A DNA stretch of 64,000 nt from Nocardioides sp. InS609-2 (GTDB lineage Bacteria > Actinomycetota > Actinomycetes > Propionibacteriales > Nocardioidaceae), in NCBI RefSeq assembly GCF_023208195.1, contig NZ_CP060034.1, forward strand, positions 124,001 to 188,000, written 5' to 3'. Of this stretch, positions 36,574 through 46,009 are shown piece after piece. Under the pieces are notes generated by a model. That model was given only the letters and a program-made list of their open reading frames with translations. It ran no database searches and was not told the DNA's origin. A program made the translations under genes and the position numbers. Within the stretch, counting starts at the first letter, position 1. Each line of letters starts with the position of its first letter.

Positions 36574-37575
36574 GTGGCTGACATCGCGCGAACGCTCAGG
36601 TCCAGGCTGCCCGCCCCGGTGCGGCGCCGCCTCGGCAAGGTCAGGCGACGCGTTCTCCGTCAGCCCGAGCCGCCCGCCAGGAAGCGGAAGCCGGCGGCTG
36701 TCACGGCGGTGCCGGCACCGCCGGAGAAGTCGAGGCTCGAGACGCGCCGCGACATGGTCTTCGCCAGCGCGAAGCGGGACGGGCTCTTCCTCGAGATCGG
36801 CCCGGCGCACAACGCGATCCTTCCCAAGCGCGACGGCTTCAACACCCAGACCGTGGACTACCTGGACCGGGCCGGATTGGTCGACAAGTACAAGGAGTTC
36901 GAGCAGTACGACCCCGAGAACATCGAGGAGGTCGACCACGTCCTCACGCCCGACGGCTCCATGCTCAAGGAGATCGACGAGCGGTTCGACCTCGTCCTGG
37001 CCTCGCACGTCCTCGAGCACACGACCTCGCTGATCGACTTCCTCAACGAGTGCACGCCGCTCCTAGCGGACGGCGGGGTGCTCGCGCTGGTCGTCCCGGA
37101 CCACCGCTACTGCTTCGACCGGTTCCGCGAACGCACGTCCATCGGCCGGGTCATCGACACCTCCCTCAACCCGCCCCGGGTGCACACGGTGGGCACCCTG
37201 ACCGAGTTCGCCCTCAACGCGGTCCGGCACCGTGGCACGGGGTCGTGGTCCGCAGGACACAAGGGCAGGTACCGGCTGATCCACGACCTCGACCAGACCA
37301 GGGAGCACGCGGCGCTGGCCGACAACGACGAGTACGTCGACGTGCACAACTGGATCTTCTCGCCGAACCACCTGCGGCTGCTGCTCAAGGACCTCCACGA
37401 CCTCGGCTACATCACGCTGCGGGAGTGCTTCTTCCACGAGACCATCGGCCACGAGTTCTTCCTGAACCTCACGGTCGACGGCGACGGTCCCGGGCTCAGC
37501 CGCGAAGAGCTGCTCCGGCTGGCGGACCTGGAGCAGCGGATGGACAAGCCGGTGTTCGCGCAGAAGTCGGACTGA
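36574..37575 (+). CDS. SAM-dependent methyltransferase, wall/polysaccharide type
   Basis: A 333-residue protein with an Arg-rich N-terminus (residues 1-45) and a class I methyltransferase core. Motif I is FLEIGPAHNAILPK near residue 72, the acidic motif II lies in TQTVDYLDR, and the post-motif segment FDLVLASHVLEHTTSLIDFL is near 140. The last third (LVVPDHRYCFDRFR, NWIFSPNHLRLLL) resembles methyltransferases of glycan clusters. It may work with the TagF-like and PAP2 genes of this block; that is inference. Confidence 0.75.
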   Translation: MADIARTLRSRLPAPVRRRLGKVRRRVLRQPEPPARKRKPAAVTAVPAPPEKSRLETRRDMVFASAKRDGLFLEIGPAHNAILPKRDGFNTQTVDYLDRAGLVDKYKEFEQYDPENIEEVDHVLTPDGSMLKEIDERFDLVLASHVLEHTTSLIDFLNECTPLLADGGVLALVVPDHRYCFDRFRERTSIGRVIDTSLNPPRVHTVGTLTEFALNAVRHRGTGSWSAGHKGRYRLIHDLDQTREHAALADNDEYVDVHNWIFSPNHLRLLLKDLHDLGYITLRECFFHETIGHEFFLNLTVDGDGPGLSREELLRLADLEQRMDKPVFAQKSD

Positions 37576-37598
37576 ACCTCCGCGGGTAGATTGGTAGC

Positions 37599-37835
37599 GT
37601 GCGCGACCACGAGCACGTCGAGTCCGTCACGGAGGTGCCGTGGCCGCTCAGCGTGCAGCAACGGCGTCGGCAGCGCTGGTACTTCGGACTGATGGGCGTG
37701 TGCCTGACGCTGATCATCCTCGCCTGGGGACTGGTCCGGCTCTGGTCGGTCCCAGTTGCCGTGGGGATGTCGGCCGTCGCGGCAGTGATTCCGCCCATTG
37801 CCGCCTTCGTGGCCAACAACGGCGTCAAGGGCTGA
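37599..37835 (+). CDS. small two-helix membrane protein (DUF3099-like)
   Basis: A 78-residue protein: polar N-terminus, then SVQQRRRQRWYFGLMGVCL leading into one membrane helix, and a second helix VAVGMSAVAAVIPPIAAFVA. The pattern (basic QRRRQRWY before two hydrophobic helices) is that of DUF3099 proteins common in actinobacteria. The start is GTG at 37599. Function is unknown. Confidence 0.65.
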   Translation: MRDHEHVESVTEVPWPLSVQQRRRQRWYFGLMGVCLTLIILAWGLVRLWSVPVAVGMSAVAAVIPPIAAFVANNGVKG

Positions 37836-37907
37836 GCATCCCGGTCCACGGAACCCGTGCTGAGACGCGCTGCGGCGCGGCCGGGCGACGTCGTTAGCCT
37901 TGCGCGC

Positions 37908-38303
37908 ATGGCTACGAGGGCAGTGCGAGGAGCAACCCAGCTGGACGTGGACACCCGCGAGCACATGCTCGACCGGGTGGCCGAGATGGTCCAGGACGTG
38001 ATGGACGTCAACGGCCTCACCGCTGACGACTTCATCTCCGTGGTCTTCACCGCCACGTCCGACCTGGTCGCGGAGTTCCCCGCATACGCCGCCCGCCAGC
38101 TGGGCTTCGCCGACGTCCCGCTCCTGTGTGCGCGTGAGCTCGAGATCGAGGGCTCGATGCCGCGAGTGGTGCGTCTGCTCGCGCACGTCGAGACCGACCT
38201 GCCGCGCGCCGACATCACCCACGTCTACCTCCACGGTGCCGCCAACCTGCGCCGCGACCTGACCCGCACGCACGCGGTGCCCGACGACGAGACCACCCCG
38301 TGA
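37908..38303 (+). CDS. aroH: chorismate mutase, AroH type
   Basis: A 131-residue trimeric-type chorismate mutase, which converts chorismate to prephenate. The family pattern runs AVRGATQLDVDTREHMLDR (residue 4 on), DDFISVVFTATSDLVAEFPA (residue 44 on), LGFADVPLLCARELEIEGSM and PRVVRLLAHVE. The ATG at 37908 is taken because AroH proteins begin at this point. It overlaps tyrA by 4 bases, so consecutive steps of tyrosine/phenylalanine synthesis are coupled. Confidence 0.92.
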   Translation: MATRAVRGATQLDVDTREHMLDRVAEMVQDVMDVNGLTADDFISVVFTATSDLVAEFPAYAARQLGFADVPLLCARELEIEGSMPRVVRLLAHVETDLPRADITHVYLHGAANLRRDLTRTHAVPDDETTP

Positions 38304-39367
38304 CGCTCACCGGACCCGTCGAGATCGTCGGCGTCGGCCTCCTCGGCACCTCGGTTGCACTCGCGTGTCGCAGGGCCGGGCTCGACGTCCTGCTCACCGA
38401 CGTCTCGCCCGAGCACCTGCGCACCGCCTCCGGGCTCGGCGCCGGCCGCCCGCGCACCGACGACGACCGGCCGCAGCTCGTCGTGGTCGCGGTGCCGCCC
38501 GACCACCTCGGAGAGGCGGTCGCGGAGGCGCTCCAGCGCACCGGAGCGGTCGTGACCGACGTGGGCAGCGTCAAGGAGGCGCCGCTGCGCGTCGTACTGG
38601 CCGCGGTCGAGACCGCTGATGCTGCGCGGTACGTCGGCTCGCACCCGATGGCGGGCAGCGAACGTTCGGGCCCGCTGGCTGCCAGCTCGGCGCTGTTCGA
38701 CGGCCGGCCGTGGGCGGTAGTGCCGCACGAAGGCTCGAGCCACGAGGCGGTGGCACTCGTCGACGAGCTGGCCGCGCTGTGCGGCGCGGCGACCGTGCGG
38801 CTGTCGCCGGCCGACCACGACCGGGCCGTGGCCCGCACCTCACACCTGCCGCACCTGGCCGCCGTGCTCGTCGCCGGCCGGCTCGCCGACGCGCCCGCTG
38901 ACCATCTCGCGCTCTCGGGCCAGGGCCTGCGTGATGTCACGCGCGTGGCCGGCAGTGACCCCGGGCTGTGGGAGCAGATCGTCTCCGCCAACGACCAGGC
39001 CGTGCTCGGGGTGCTGGGGGAGATGCGCGAGCAGCTCGACACCCTCATCGCCGCCCTCGTCTCCGGCGAGCGGCCCGGACTGCACGACGTGCTGCGCCGG
39101 GGAGTCGCCGGCACCCTCGCCATCCCGGGCAAGCACGGCGGTCCGGCGCGGCCGATGCGCGCGGTCTTCGTCGCGGTGCCCGACCATCCCGGAGAGCTGG
39201 CCCGGCTGTTCGCCGACGTGGGCGCCAGCGAGGTCAACATCGAGGACATCCACATCGACCACGACCCGGCACGACCCGTAGGCCTCGTCGAGCTGCTGGT
39301 CGAGGAGACGCGTGCGGAGCACCTGCGCGCGTCCTTGGAATCGAGAGGCTGGGTCACCCACCGGTAG
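38300..39367 (+). CDS. tyrA: prephenate dehydrogenase
   Basis: A 355-residue enzyme making 4-hydroxyphenylpyruvate for tyrosine. The NAD-binding loop is GVGLLGTSVALACRRAG near residue 11, the catalytic region YVGSHPMAGSERSGPLAASS is near 112 and RLSPADHDRAVARTSHLPHL near 175. A C-terminal ACT-type domain (RAVFVAVPDHPGELARLFAD, residues about 285-355) suggests feedback control. The GTG start overlaps aroH. Confidence 0.93.
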   Translation: MTLTGPVEIVGVGLLGTSVALACRRAGLDVLLTDVSPEHLRTASGLGAGRPRTDDDRPQLVVVAVPPDHLGEAVAEALQRTGAVVTDVGSVKEAPLRVVLAAVETADAARYVGSHPMAGSERSGPLAASSALFDGRPWAVVPHEGSSHEAVALVDELAALCGAATVRLSPADHDRAVARTSHLPHLAAVLVAGRLADAPADHLALSGQGLRDVTRVAGSDPGLWEQIVSANDQAVLGVLGEMREQLDTLIAALVSGERPGLHDVLRRGVAGTLAIPGKHGGPARPMRAVFVAVPDHPGELARLFADVGASEVNIEDIHIDHDPARPVGLVELLVEETRAEHLRASLESRGWVTHR

Positions 39368-39424
39368 GCTGCGGGCTGCGCCGGAGTCCCGGCGTTCTCC
39401 ACAGCGCCAGAGGATGGGTCACCC

Positions 39425-40117
39425 GTGAGCACCACCCCGGTCGAGACGCGTCCGATGGGCCTCGTCGTAGCCATCGACGGACCGTCAGGCTCCGGCAAGT
39501 CGAGTACGTCGCGTGGCGTCGCCACCCGGCTCGGACTGCGGTACCTCGACACCGGCGCGATGTTCCGCGGGATCACCTGGTGGATGCTGCGTGAAGGTGT
39601 CGACGTCCACGACGCCGCCGCCGTGGCCGCCCGCGCGGAGGAGCCCGAGGTCATGTCGGGCACCGACCCGAGCGGCCCGGGCATCCTGGTCGCCGGCGTC
39701 GACGTCTCGCTGGCCATCCGCTCCGACGACGTGACCTCCGCGGTCAGCCCTGTGAGCGCGGTGCCCGCGGTGCGTGCCCGACTGCTCGACCTGCAGCGCG
39801 AGGTCATCGCCGACGGCGGCATCGTCGTCGAGGGTCGTGACATCGGATCCGTCGTCGCGCCGTACGCCCAGGTCAAGATCTACCTCACCGCCGACTCCTC
39901 CGCCCGCGCCGAGCGCCGGGCGGCTGAAGAGGGTGGCAGTGACATCGACGCCACCCGTGAGTCGCTGCTCTCGCGCGACAAGATCGACTCCGGCCGGGCC
40001 ACCGCTCCGCTGGTGATGGCCAACGGGGCCACACACATCGACACCACGCCGTACTCCCTGGACGAGGTCATCGACCAGGTTGTCGCTCTGGTGGAGGCGG
40101 TCGGGGAGCACGCGTGA
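39425..40117 (+). CDS. cmk: cytidylate kinase
   Basis: A 230-residue CMP/dCMP kinase. The P-loop is [18 protein letters not shown] near residue 15, then [36 protein letters not shown] near 135 and the LID region RRAAEEG. The start is GTG at 39425, 57 bp after tyrA. It lies in the conserved cmk-der pair, here with a small frame between the two. Confidence 0.95.
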   Translation: MSTTPVETRPMGLVVAIDGPSGSGKSSTSRGVATRLGLRYLDTGAMFRGITWWMLREGVDVHDAAAVAARAEEPEVMSGTDPSGPGILVAGVDVSLAIRSDDVTSAVSPVSAVPAVRARLLDLQREVIADGGIVVEGRDIGSVVAPYAQVKIYLTADSSARAERRAAEEGGSDIDATRESLLSRDKIDSGRATAPLVMANGATHIDTTPYSLDEVIDQVVALVEAVGEHA

Positions 40118-40386
40118 GCGTCCTCACCCCGAGCCTCGACGCCACCCCGCACCCGCGTCGCGCGCTCCTGCAGCGGGGGCGACGGCTCCCGTGGCGCGTG
40201 GCCGCAGAACCCCGGCCGCGCACCCGGGAACACGTACTGCCTGCTTCGGCGTTGCTGCTGGAGCACATCCGCGCGTCGCGGGAGCGCGCTCTTGCCCGTA
40301 TCGGGCGCCCACTGCCGGGACCTCTTCCGGCCACCGAACGAGAACTGGACCCCCCGACGGGGTTCGCCCAACGAGGAGCATCATGA
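40114..40386 (+). CDS. short Arg-rich protein between cmk and der, possibly an acyltransferase remnant
   Basis: A 90-residue frame that starts GTG in a GTGA overlap with cmk and stops in an ATGA overlap with der, so translation could run through all three. The sequence ([39 protein letters not shown]) is Arg/Pro/Leu-rich and matches no family I know. Some actinobacteria carry a plsC-like acyltransferase gene here, and [14 protein letters not shown] faintly recalls its N-terminus, so it could be a remnant. A purely spacer origin is also possible. Confidence 0.4.
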   Translation: MSVLTPSLDATPHPRRALLQRGRRLPWRVAAEPRPRTREHVLPASALLLEHIRASRERALARIGRPLPGPLPATERELDPPTGFAQRGAS

Positions 40387-41762
40387 GCGACGACATGCCT
40401 GGATACGAGTTGTCCGGGTCCGACGGGGATCCAGGTGCCGACTCGGGCCCGGTGCCCGTGCTGGCCATCGTGGGCCGACCCAACGTCGGGAAGTCGACGC
40501 TGGTCAACCGCATCATCGGTCGGCGCGCGGCCGTGGTCGAGGACCGGCCGGGGGTGACCCGGGACCGCGTCTACTACGACGCCACCTGGAACGGTCGCGC
40601 CTTCACCGTCGTCGACACCGGCGGCTGGGATCCCGACGCCCGCGGGCTCGCCAAGAGCATCGCGGCGCAGGCCGAGATCGCGGTCACGCTCGCGGATGCG
40701 GTGCTCTTCGTGGTCGACGCCAACGTCGGCATCACCGACTCCGACGAGGCCGTCGTCAAGATCCTGCGCAAGTCGGGCAAGCCGGTCGTGCTGGCTGCCA
40801 ACAAGGTCGACGACCAGCGCGCCGAGGCCCAGGCCCACGGGCTCTGGCGGCTCGGGCTGGGGGAGCCGCACCCGGTCTCCGCCCTCCACGGCCGCGGCTC
40901 CGGCGACATGCTCGACGCCGTACTCGAAGCACTGCCCGAGACGCCGCCCGAGAAGTTCGGCCAGGTCGGCGGACCCCGCCGGATCGCCATCGTCGGCAAG
41001 CCCAACGTCGGCAAGTCGTCGCTGCTCAACAAGCTCGCCGGGTCCGACCGGGTCGTCGTCGACAACGTCGCCGGCACCACCGTCGACCCCGTCGACGAGC
41101 TGATCGAGCTCGGCGGCGTGACCTGGCGCTTCATCGACACCGCCGGCATCCGCAAGCGTGTGAAGGAGGCGTCGGGTCAGGAGTACTACGCCTCGCTGCG
41201 CACCACGACGGCCATCGACCGTGCGGAGGTCGCCGTGCTCGTCCTCGACGGCGGCGAGACCGTCTCGGAGCAGGACATGCGGATCATCCAGACGATCCGT
41301 GACTCGGGCCGGGCCCTGGTCATCGCGTTCAACAAGTGGGACCTGGTCGACGAGGAGCGTCGCTACTACCTCGAGCGCGAGGTCGAGCGCGACCTGGTGC
41401 AGGTGCAGTGGGCGCCGCGGATCAACATCACCGCGCGCACCGGCTGGCACGTCGACCGACTCGTCCCTGCGCTGGAGAAGGCGCTGGAAGGCTGGGAGAC
41501 CCGGATCTCGACCGGTGCGCTCAACACCTTCCTCGGCCGGCTGGTCGCCGAGCACCCGCACCCGGTGCGGAGCGGCAAGCAGCCCAAGATCCTGTTCGCG
41601 ACGCAGCCGTCGACGGCGCCGCCGACGTTCGTGCTGTTCACGAGCGGCAAGCTGGACGCCGGCTACGAGAGGTACATCGAGCGCCGTCTGCGCGAGCAGT
41701 TCGGCTTCGTGGGCACGCCGATCGTCGTACAGCAGCGACCGCGCGAGAAGCGCAAGCGCTAG
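40383..41762 (+). CDS. der: ribosome-assembly GTPase Der (EngA)
   Basis: A 459-residue protein with two tandem GTPase domains. G1 is [15 protein letters not shown] near residue 30 with DTGGWD and ANKVD. The second set is [19 protein letters not shown] near 205 with DTAGIRKR and FNKWDL. The KH-like C-terminal domain ([20 protein letters not shown]) ends in a basic RPREKRKR tail. Der acts in 50S subunit maturation. It starts with ATG at 40383. Confidence 0.96.
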   Translation: MSDDMPGYELSGSDGDPGADSGPVPVLAIVGRPNVGKSTLVNRIIGRRAAVVEDRPGVTRDRVYYDATWNGRAFTVVDTGGWDPDARGLAKSIAAQAEIAVTLADAVLFVVDANVGITDSDEAVVKILRKSGKPVVLAANKVDDQRAEAQAHGLWRLGLGEPHPVSALHGRGSGDMLDAVLEALPETPPEKFGQVGGPRRIAIVGKPNVGKSSLLNKLAGSDRVVVDNVAGTTVDPVDELIELGGVTWRFIDTAGIRKRVKEASGQEYYASLRTTTAIDRAEVAVLVLDGGETVSEQDMRIIQTIRDSGRALVIAFNKWDLVDEERRYYLEREVERDLVQVQWAPRINITARTGWHVDRLVPALEKALEGWETRISTGALNTFLGRLVAEHPHPVRSGKQPKILFATQPSTAPPTFVLFTSGKLDAGYERYIERRLREQFGFVGTPIVVQQRPREKRKR

Positions 41763-41766
41763 CCGG

Positions 41767-41976
41767 TCACTTCGAGGGCTCGGGTACGTCGACGTCGGCG
41801 CACTCGACCTCGGGGTTGACGCCGAGGTAGTTGAGCGGGCCGGCCACGATCGTCAGAGCGATGTTGCTGGCTTCGGCGCAGTTGCTGTCACCATCCGCGA
41901 AGTAGTCACGTTGGTACGCCGCGAGCGCGCCGATGACGAGCCAGACGATGACGAGTAGCGCGATGATCCGGGTCAT
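41767..41976 (-). CDS. small secreted or membrane-anchored protein
   Basis: A 69-residue protein with one N-terminal membrane helix (IIALLVIVWLVIGALAAYQR) and a short exported part with two Cys (SNCAEASNIAL, EVECADVDVPE). The NCAEASNIALTIVAGPLNYLG segment looks like a conserved small actinobacterial protein family of unknown function. It converges on der with 4 bp between stops. Confidence 0.68.
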   Translation of the reverse strand: MTRIIALLVIVWLVIGALAAYQRDYFADGDSNCAEASNIALTIVAGPLNYLGVNPEVECADVDVPEPSK

Positions 41977-42036
41977 GGGTGGAACCTAACCCGACATCGT
42001 CGAATCTGCCCCCTACATCGGGGTGAAAGTTCGCGG

Positions 42037-42759
42037 CTACGGCGTGAGATCGAGCGCCTGGAGCCACGGGATCGGATCCACAGGACCGGCACCCGGCGGC
42101 CGGACCTCGAGGTGCAGGTGGGCCCCGGTGCTGTTGCCGCTCGTGCCCAGACCGCCGATCGGTTGGCCGACCGGGACCTTGTCGCCTGGTGCGACGAGTG
42201 CCACGAGCTGGTGGCAATACCAGATCTCCGTGCCGTCCTCGAGCGTCAGCACGGTGCGCAGTCCGTAGGCGCCGGCGTCTCCGACCGAGGTGACCACGGC
42301 GTCGCCGACGGCCACGATGGTCGTGCCGAGTGGTGCGGCGAAGTCCTGCCCGGTGTGGCCGGACTCCCAGTGCGGGCCGGCCTGACCGAAGCCGGCCGAG
42401 AGGTAGTAGCCCGCCAACGGCAGCACGTGGGTGAGGTCGGTCAGGGCTCCGGTGTAGCCCAGCGCGGCGAGTCGGGAGACCTCCTCGGCCTTCACCACGG
42501 CGTACCGGGCCGCCTGGCGTGAGATCGAGGCCAGCGCGCGTTCACGTTGCCGCACCCGCCGCTCGAGGAGGTCGAGGTCGGGGCCGCTGGGTGACGTCGA
42601 CGCGCCGAAGAACGTCTCCTCGTCCGGCTGCGGGGCGTTCTGGGCCATCGCGGCACTCGGCAGTGCGAGCGGTGCCGAAAGCCCCACGACGATGGCTGCA
42701 GCCATCACCGCGCCCCTCAGTCGACGGTGACGCGGCGCGCCACCCTTCGTCGATCCCAT
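42037..42759 (-). CDS. M23 family metallopeptidase, secreted
   Basis: A 240-residue exported LytM/peptidase-M23 protein. A signal peptide (GAVMAAAIVVGLSAPLALPS, then AMAQ) is followed by a short coiled segment (DLLERRVRQRERALASISRQ) and the peptidase domain. The zinc motif is HTGQDFAAPLG near residue 135 and the HxH motif is GAHLHLEVRPPG near 215. Such enzymes cut peptidoglycan cross-links. The ATG at 42759 is chosen because GGGGGG lies a few bases upstream. Confidence 0.87.
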   Translation of the reverse strand: MGSTKGGAPRHRRLRGAVMAAAIVVGLSAPLALPSAAMAQNAPQPDEETFFGASTSPSGPDLDLLERRVRQRERALASISRQAARYAVVKAEEVSRLAALGYTGALTDLTHVLPLAGYYLSAGFGQAGPHWESGHTGQDFAAPLGTTIVAVGDAVVTSVGDAGAYGLRTVLTLEDGTEIWYCHQLVALVAPGDKVPVGQPIGGLGTSGNSTGAHLHLEVRPPGAGPVDPIPWLQALDLTP

Positions 42760-42901
42760 GACTACCCCCCAGTAGTTGAAGGGCAATCTTCTGGCCGGAG
42801 GAGCCCCCGGGTCTGGCGAACGCCGGGATCTGGCCCGTTCGGGCCACTTCGCCGTAGTCAGGCCGGGCGCGGTGGGCAGCCGGTCGCGCTAGCCTGCCGA
42901 G

Positions 42902-43855
42902 ATGCGCCGTACCGTCGTCGTCCTCATCGCCTCGGCCGTGGCCGCGCTGCTGACCGGGCCTTCGGGCGCTGCCCTCCCGGAGCACGGGCGGTCTGCCCCG
43001 CTGGCCGGCTCGTCGTGCGAGGTGTTCCCGGCAGACAACTACTGGCACGCCGACATCCGCGACCTCCCGACGCATGCCCTGAGCGACCAGTGGCTCGCCC
43101 ACCTGTCGTCCGGCAGCGACCTGCATCCTGACTTCGGATCGAGTTATGGCATCCCCATCACGGTCGTCGGTGGCGGGCACAAGCGGGTGAAGGTGAAGTT
43201 CCTGTATGCCGGCGAGAGCGACCGCGTGCGCTATCCGTTGGGCAAGGACACCCGGATCGAGGGCGGACGAAGCTCCGACGGGGACCGGCACGCCATTGTC
43301 GTGAACCGGAAGACCTGTCGCCTGTACGAGACCTATGCGACCGAGAAGCGCGGCGGCAAGTGGCTCGCCGGGTCGGGCGCGACCTGGTCGCTGCGCTCCG
43401 ACTCGCTCCGCCCGGACGGATGGACGTCGTCCGACGCGGCGGGCTTGCCGATCCTGCCCGGGCTGCTGCGCTGGGACGAGGTGCGCGAACGTCGCGTCGA
43501 CCACGCGATCAGGTTCACCACCGACAAGACGTCGCGCTGGCACCTCTGGCCCGCTCGCCACGACGCCGGATCGGAGTCCAGCCACGACTACCCGCCGATG
43601 GGTGCGCGATTCCGCCTCGACGCTGACTTCTCGACCGCGGGCTACGGTGCTGATGCCGCAGAGGTCATCCGGGCGATGCAGACCTACGGTCTGGTGCTGG
43701 CCGACAACGGGTCACCCTGGTTCTTCCAGGGCGAGCAGAACCGGCGCTGGCCGAACCGGCTGGTGGAGGACCTCAAGCAGATCCCCGCCTCGGCCTTCGT
43801 CGCGGTCGACACGGCGCCGCTGAAGGTGTCGACCGACTCTGCCGCCGTTTGGTGA
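42902..43855 (+). CDS. secreted protein of unknown function
   Basis: A 317-residue protein with a clear signal peptide (MRRTVVVLIASAVAALLTGP). The mature part contains CEVFPADNYWHADIRDLPTH, VVNRKTCRLYETYA, and HDYPPMGARFRLDADF plus GLVLADNGSPWFFQGE. The same motifs occur in uncharacterised secreted proteins of actinobacteria. Two conserved Cys may form a disulphide. No catalytic motif that I can name is visible. Confidence 0.75.
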   Translation: MRRTVVVLIASAVAALLTGPSGAALPEHGRSAPLAGSSCEVFPADNYWHADIRDLPTHALSDQWLAHLSSGSDLHPDFGSSYGIPITVVGGGHKRVKVKFLYAGESDRVRYPLGKDTRIEGGRSSDGDRHAIVVNRKTCRLYETYATEKRGGKWLAGSGATWSLRSDSLRPDGWTSSDAAGLPILPGLLRWDEVRERRVDHAIRFTTDKTSRWHLWPARHDAGSESSHDYPPMGARFRLDADFSTAGYGADAAEVIRAMQTYGLVLADNGSPWFFQGEQNRRWPNRLVEDLKQIPASAFVAVDTAPLKVSTDSAAVW

Positions 43856-43918
43856 GCCCGATGCGGTCTCGTCGGCGAGGCTGCGGTAATCTTCCACCGG
43901 CCTTCCCCGGAAGGCATT

Positions 43919-43992
<74 letters not shown>

Positions 43993-43997
43993 CCGAG

Positions 43998-44045
43998 AAA
44001 GGGCCTCTCACCTGCGGAAACGTTGGTGAGAGGCCCTTCTGCTTT
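43998..44045 (+). terminator. intrinsic terminator after tRNA-Pro
   Basis: AAAGGGCCTCTCACC (43998-44012) pairs over 13-14 bp with GGTGAGAGGCCCTT (44025-44038) around a 12-nt loop and is followed by CTGCTTTTT. It ends the tRNA transcript and may also stop transcription from the integrase side. Confidence 0.85.
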
Positions 44046-44212
44046 TTGAGCATATCCGGCCTATTGACCGTTTATGCACTGATAACCGCCGTGCGCAACG
44101 ACGCCCGGTGCGGGATGAGGTGGAGGTCGCGGCCAAGCGCAGCCGAACGCACGAGTGGGTCCCGTCGTTGAGACGAGACCCACTCGGGTAGTACGAGGCG
44201 AAACGTGGAACG

Positions 44213-45406
44213 CTAGTCGGTGCCGGCCGTGTCCTGACCTCCGCCGTCGCCGAACGGTGCGGCGAAGGCCTGAATGGCGTCCGACATGTCGGGCGCCACG
44301 TGCGTCCGGTTGATGTAGTGCGCCTCGGTGACCGCAGACGAAGAGTGGCCCAGCACCCTCGCCGCTGTGTCCGCGTCGGCCGCGTCGTCGATGAGCGTGG
44401 CCACCGTCTTCCGAAACGTGTGAGGCGTTACCCACTCGAACTTTGTGCCAGAGCGAATCTGACGCCACCGACGCTCAACGTTGCTGGCCTGGTGCCAGGT
44501 GCCAGTCCTCGTCGCGAACACCGCGTTGTAGAGGTTGGCCGGCTCCTCAACGCGGCGGCGTAGAAGCATCTCGACGGCGAAGGGTGGCAGGACGAGCTGA
44601 CGCATGCCCCTGGCGGTCTTCGTCGAATCCTTGCGGTACGTCCCGAGCCCAGTCTCCGTCTTGATCGTCCCGCAGAAGGTGACCGTGGGCCGTGCGGCGG
44701 CCAAGTCCACGTCGGACCAACGGAGGGCCAGGATCTCTCCGATGCGAGCACCCGTGGCGAGGAGTAGGTCGATGATGTCGGGCATGTCCCGGGTCGCCTT
44801 CGGCCCGGGCCGTGGCTTGTCCATCCAGATGCGAACGAGCTGGCGAAGAGCCATGAGCTCGTCGCTGGCTAGCGACTGAACTCGCTTGGGGCTTCGACGC
44901 AGTTTGGACGTGGCCCGCACGGGGTTGGCAGGCAAGGCGTCGTGGCGAACGGCGAGATCGAACATCATGCCAAGGACGACCTTCACCTTCTTGCGACGAC
45001 TGTCTGTCGGCATCGAGAGAATGAACTTGTCGAGTCGACCAGCGCGCGCTTCGCGGACGAGGATGCCGCCGATTGCAGGCAGGATGGCGTTCTCCACGAT
45101 CCGCCGGTACTCACTGATCGTGGTGTTTTCGATGGCTCCCTCACTGGCGAGGAGCTCGAGCCACATCTCGGCCATCTGGGAGAGCCTCATCTCGGCCGAG
45201 ATGAGGTCTCCCGTCGGAGCGGCGCGCTCGAGCAGGACAGCCTTGAGCTCTCGTTCAGCATGAGCCTTGCTCCGTCCGGTCGCGCTGACGAGCCGGGTGA
45301 GGCCATCCGTGTCACGGAAGTTCGTCCGTGAGCGGAAGACGCCGGGCCGGACTTCGCGGGTCCAGATGTTGCCGTAGGTCCCGACGGGGAGTGGCGGACG
45401 AGCCAT
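44213..45406 (-). CDS. int: tyrosine-type site-specific integrase
   Basis: A 397-residue phage-type integrase. The N-terminal arm-binding and core-binding parts span residues 1-190 (MAEMWLELLASEGAIENTTI). The catalytic domain has the first Arg in LLATGARIGEILALRW near residue 227, HTFRKTVATLIDDA near 335, LGHSSSAV, and the nucleophile Tyr in EAHYINR near 370. It points toward the tRNA-Pro gene, the standard arrangement for integration into a tRNA 3' end. Confidence 0.93.
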   Translation of the reverse strand: MARPPLPVGTYGNIWTREVRPGVFRSRTNFRDTDGLTRLVSATGRSKAHAERELKAVLLERAAPTGDLISAEMRLSQMAEMWLELLASEGAIENTTISEYRRIVENAILPAIGGILVREARAGRLDKFILSMPTDSRRKKVKVVLGMMFDLAVRHDALPANPVRATSKLRRSPKRVQSLASDELMALRQLVRIWMDKPRPGPKATRDMPDIIDLLLATGARIGEILALRWSDVDLAAARPTVTFCGTIKTETGLGTYRKDSTKTARGMRQLVLPPFAVEMLLRRRVEEPANLYNAVFATRTGTWHQASNVERRWRQIRSGTKFEWVTPHTFRKTVATLIDDAADADTAARVLGHSSSAVTEAHYINRTHVAPDMSDAIQAFAAPFGDGGGQDTAGTD

Positions 45407-45523
45407 GAGCGGTCCTTGCGGGAGGGCCGGGGATAGGACGCCGCCGGCGGCTTGGTGGTGTGGTGGGGACGCTACCGGCAGCGGTGTGCACGACGAGGCG
45501 GCCCGACGTTCGTGTCGGTTGTG

Positions 45524-45931
45524 TCAGCTGCGGCGGGTGCGTTTGCGCGTCATCGAAGGCAGCGCACTAGTGCTCGATGCCTTGCCGCGAGTGCTGGGCA
45601 ACGCCACCGGGGCGGAGGAGATGTTGCGTTCCTGGCCGTCGTCTGTAAGAACTTCGAGGCCCTCATCGAGATCGAGTTCCTCGCTGTTGGCCTCGATCCA
45701 GGCGTTCAGCGCCGAGCGCCGGTAGCGCAACGAGCCGCCGACCTTCACGGCCTTGGGACCGAAGCCGGCCCGGCGGGTTCGCCAGGTGTAGAGGGTCGAC
45801 TTCGGAATCGCCAGGTACGCGGCGGCGTCGTCGATGGTCATCAGCGGGTCGGAGACGAGCAGGGACGGGTCGGCGACCTCGTGAATCTGTGCAGACATCT
45901 TGATGGCCTTTGCGGTGGTGTGCTCGGTCAT
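45524..45931 (-). CDS. excisionase-like helix-turn-helix protein
   Basis: A 135-residue protein with a MerR/Xis-type winged helix: LMTIDDAAAYLAIPKSTLYT then WRTRRAGFG and VKVGGSLRYRRSALNAWIEA. Such proteins, coded next to integrases, direct excision. The C-terminal 45 residues are acidic then basic (SMTRKRTRRS). The start is set at ATG 45931; ATG 45898 (MSAQIHEV) is an alternative. A copy of the element's bipartite motif ends 28 nt upstream of 45931. Confidence 0.82.
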   Translation of the reverse strand: MTEHTTAKAIKMSAQIHEVADPSLLVSDPLMTIDDAAAYLAIPKSTLYTWRTRRAGFGPKAVKVGGSLRYRRSALNAWIEANSEELDLDEGLEVLTDDGQERNISSAPVALPSTRGKASSTSALPSMTRKRTRRS

Positions 45932-45959
45932 GTGGACCTATGCCGAGTCACCACCTGAG

Positions 45960-45984
45960 GTGTGCGGCAGATCTCCTGTCGCTC
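45960..45984 (-). promoter_or_regulatory. bipartite motif copy 1 (upstream of xis)
   Basis: On the minus strand: GAGCGACAG, 7 nt, GCCGCACAC. The first half matches the consensus GAGCGAGAC at 7 of 9 bases, the second at 9 of 9. The perfect 11-bp palindrome CACCTGAGGTG (45952-45962) overlaps its downstream end. Confidence 0.6.
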
Positions 45985-46009
45985 CCCGCCCGGTCAAGCC
46001 GGGCCGTGA

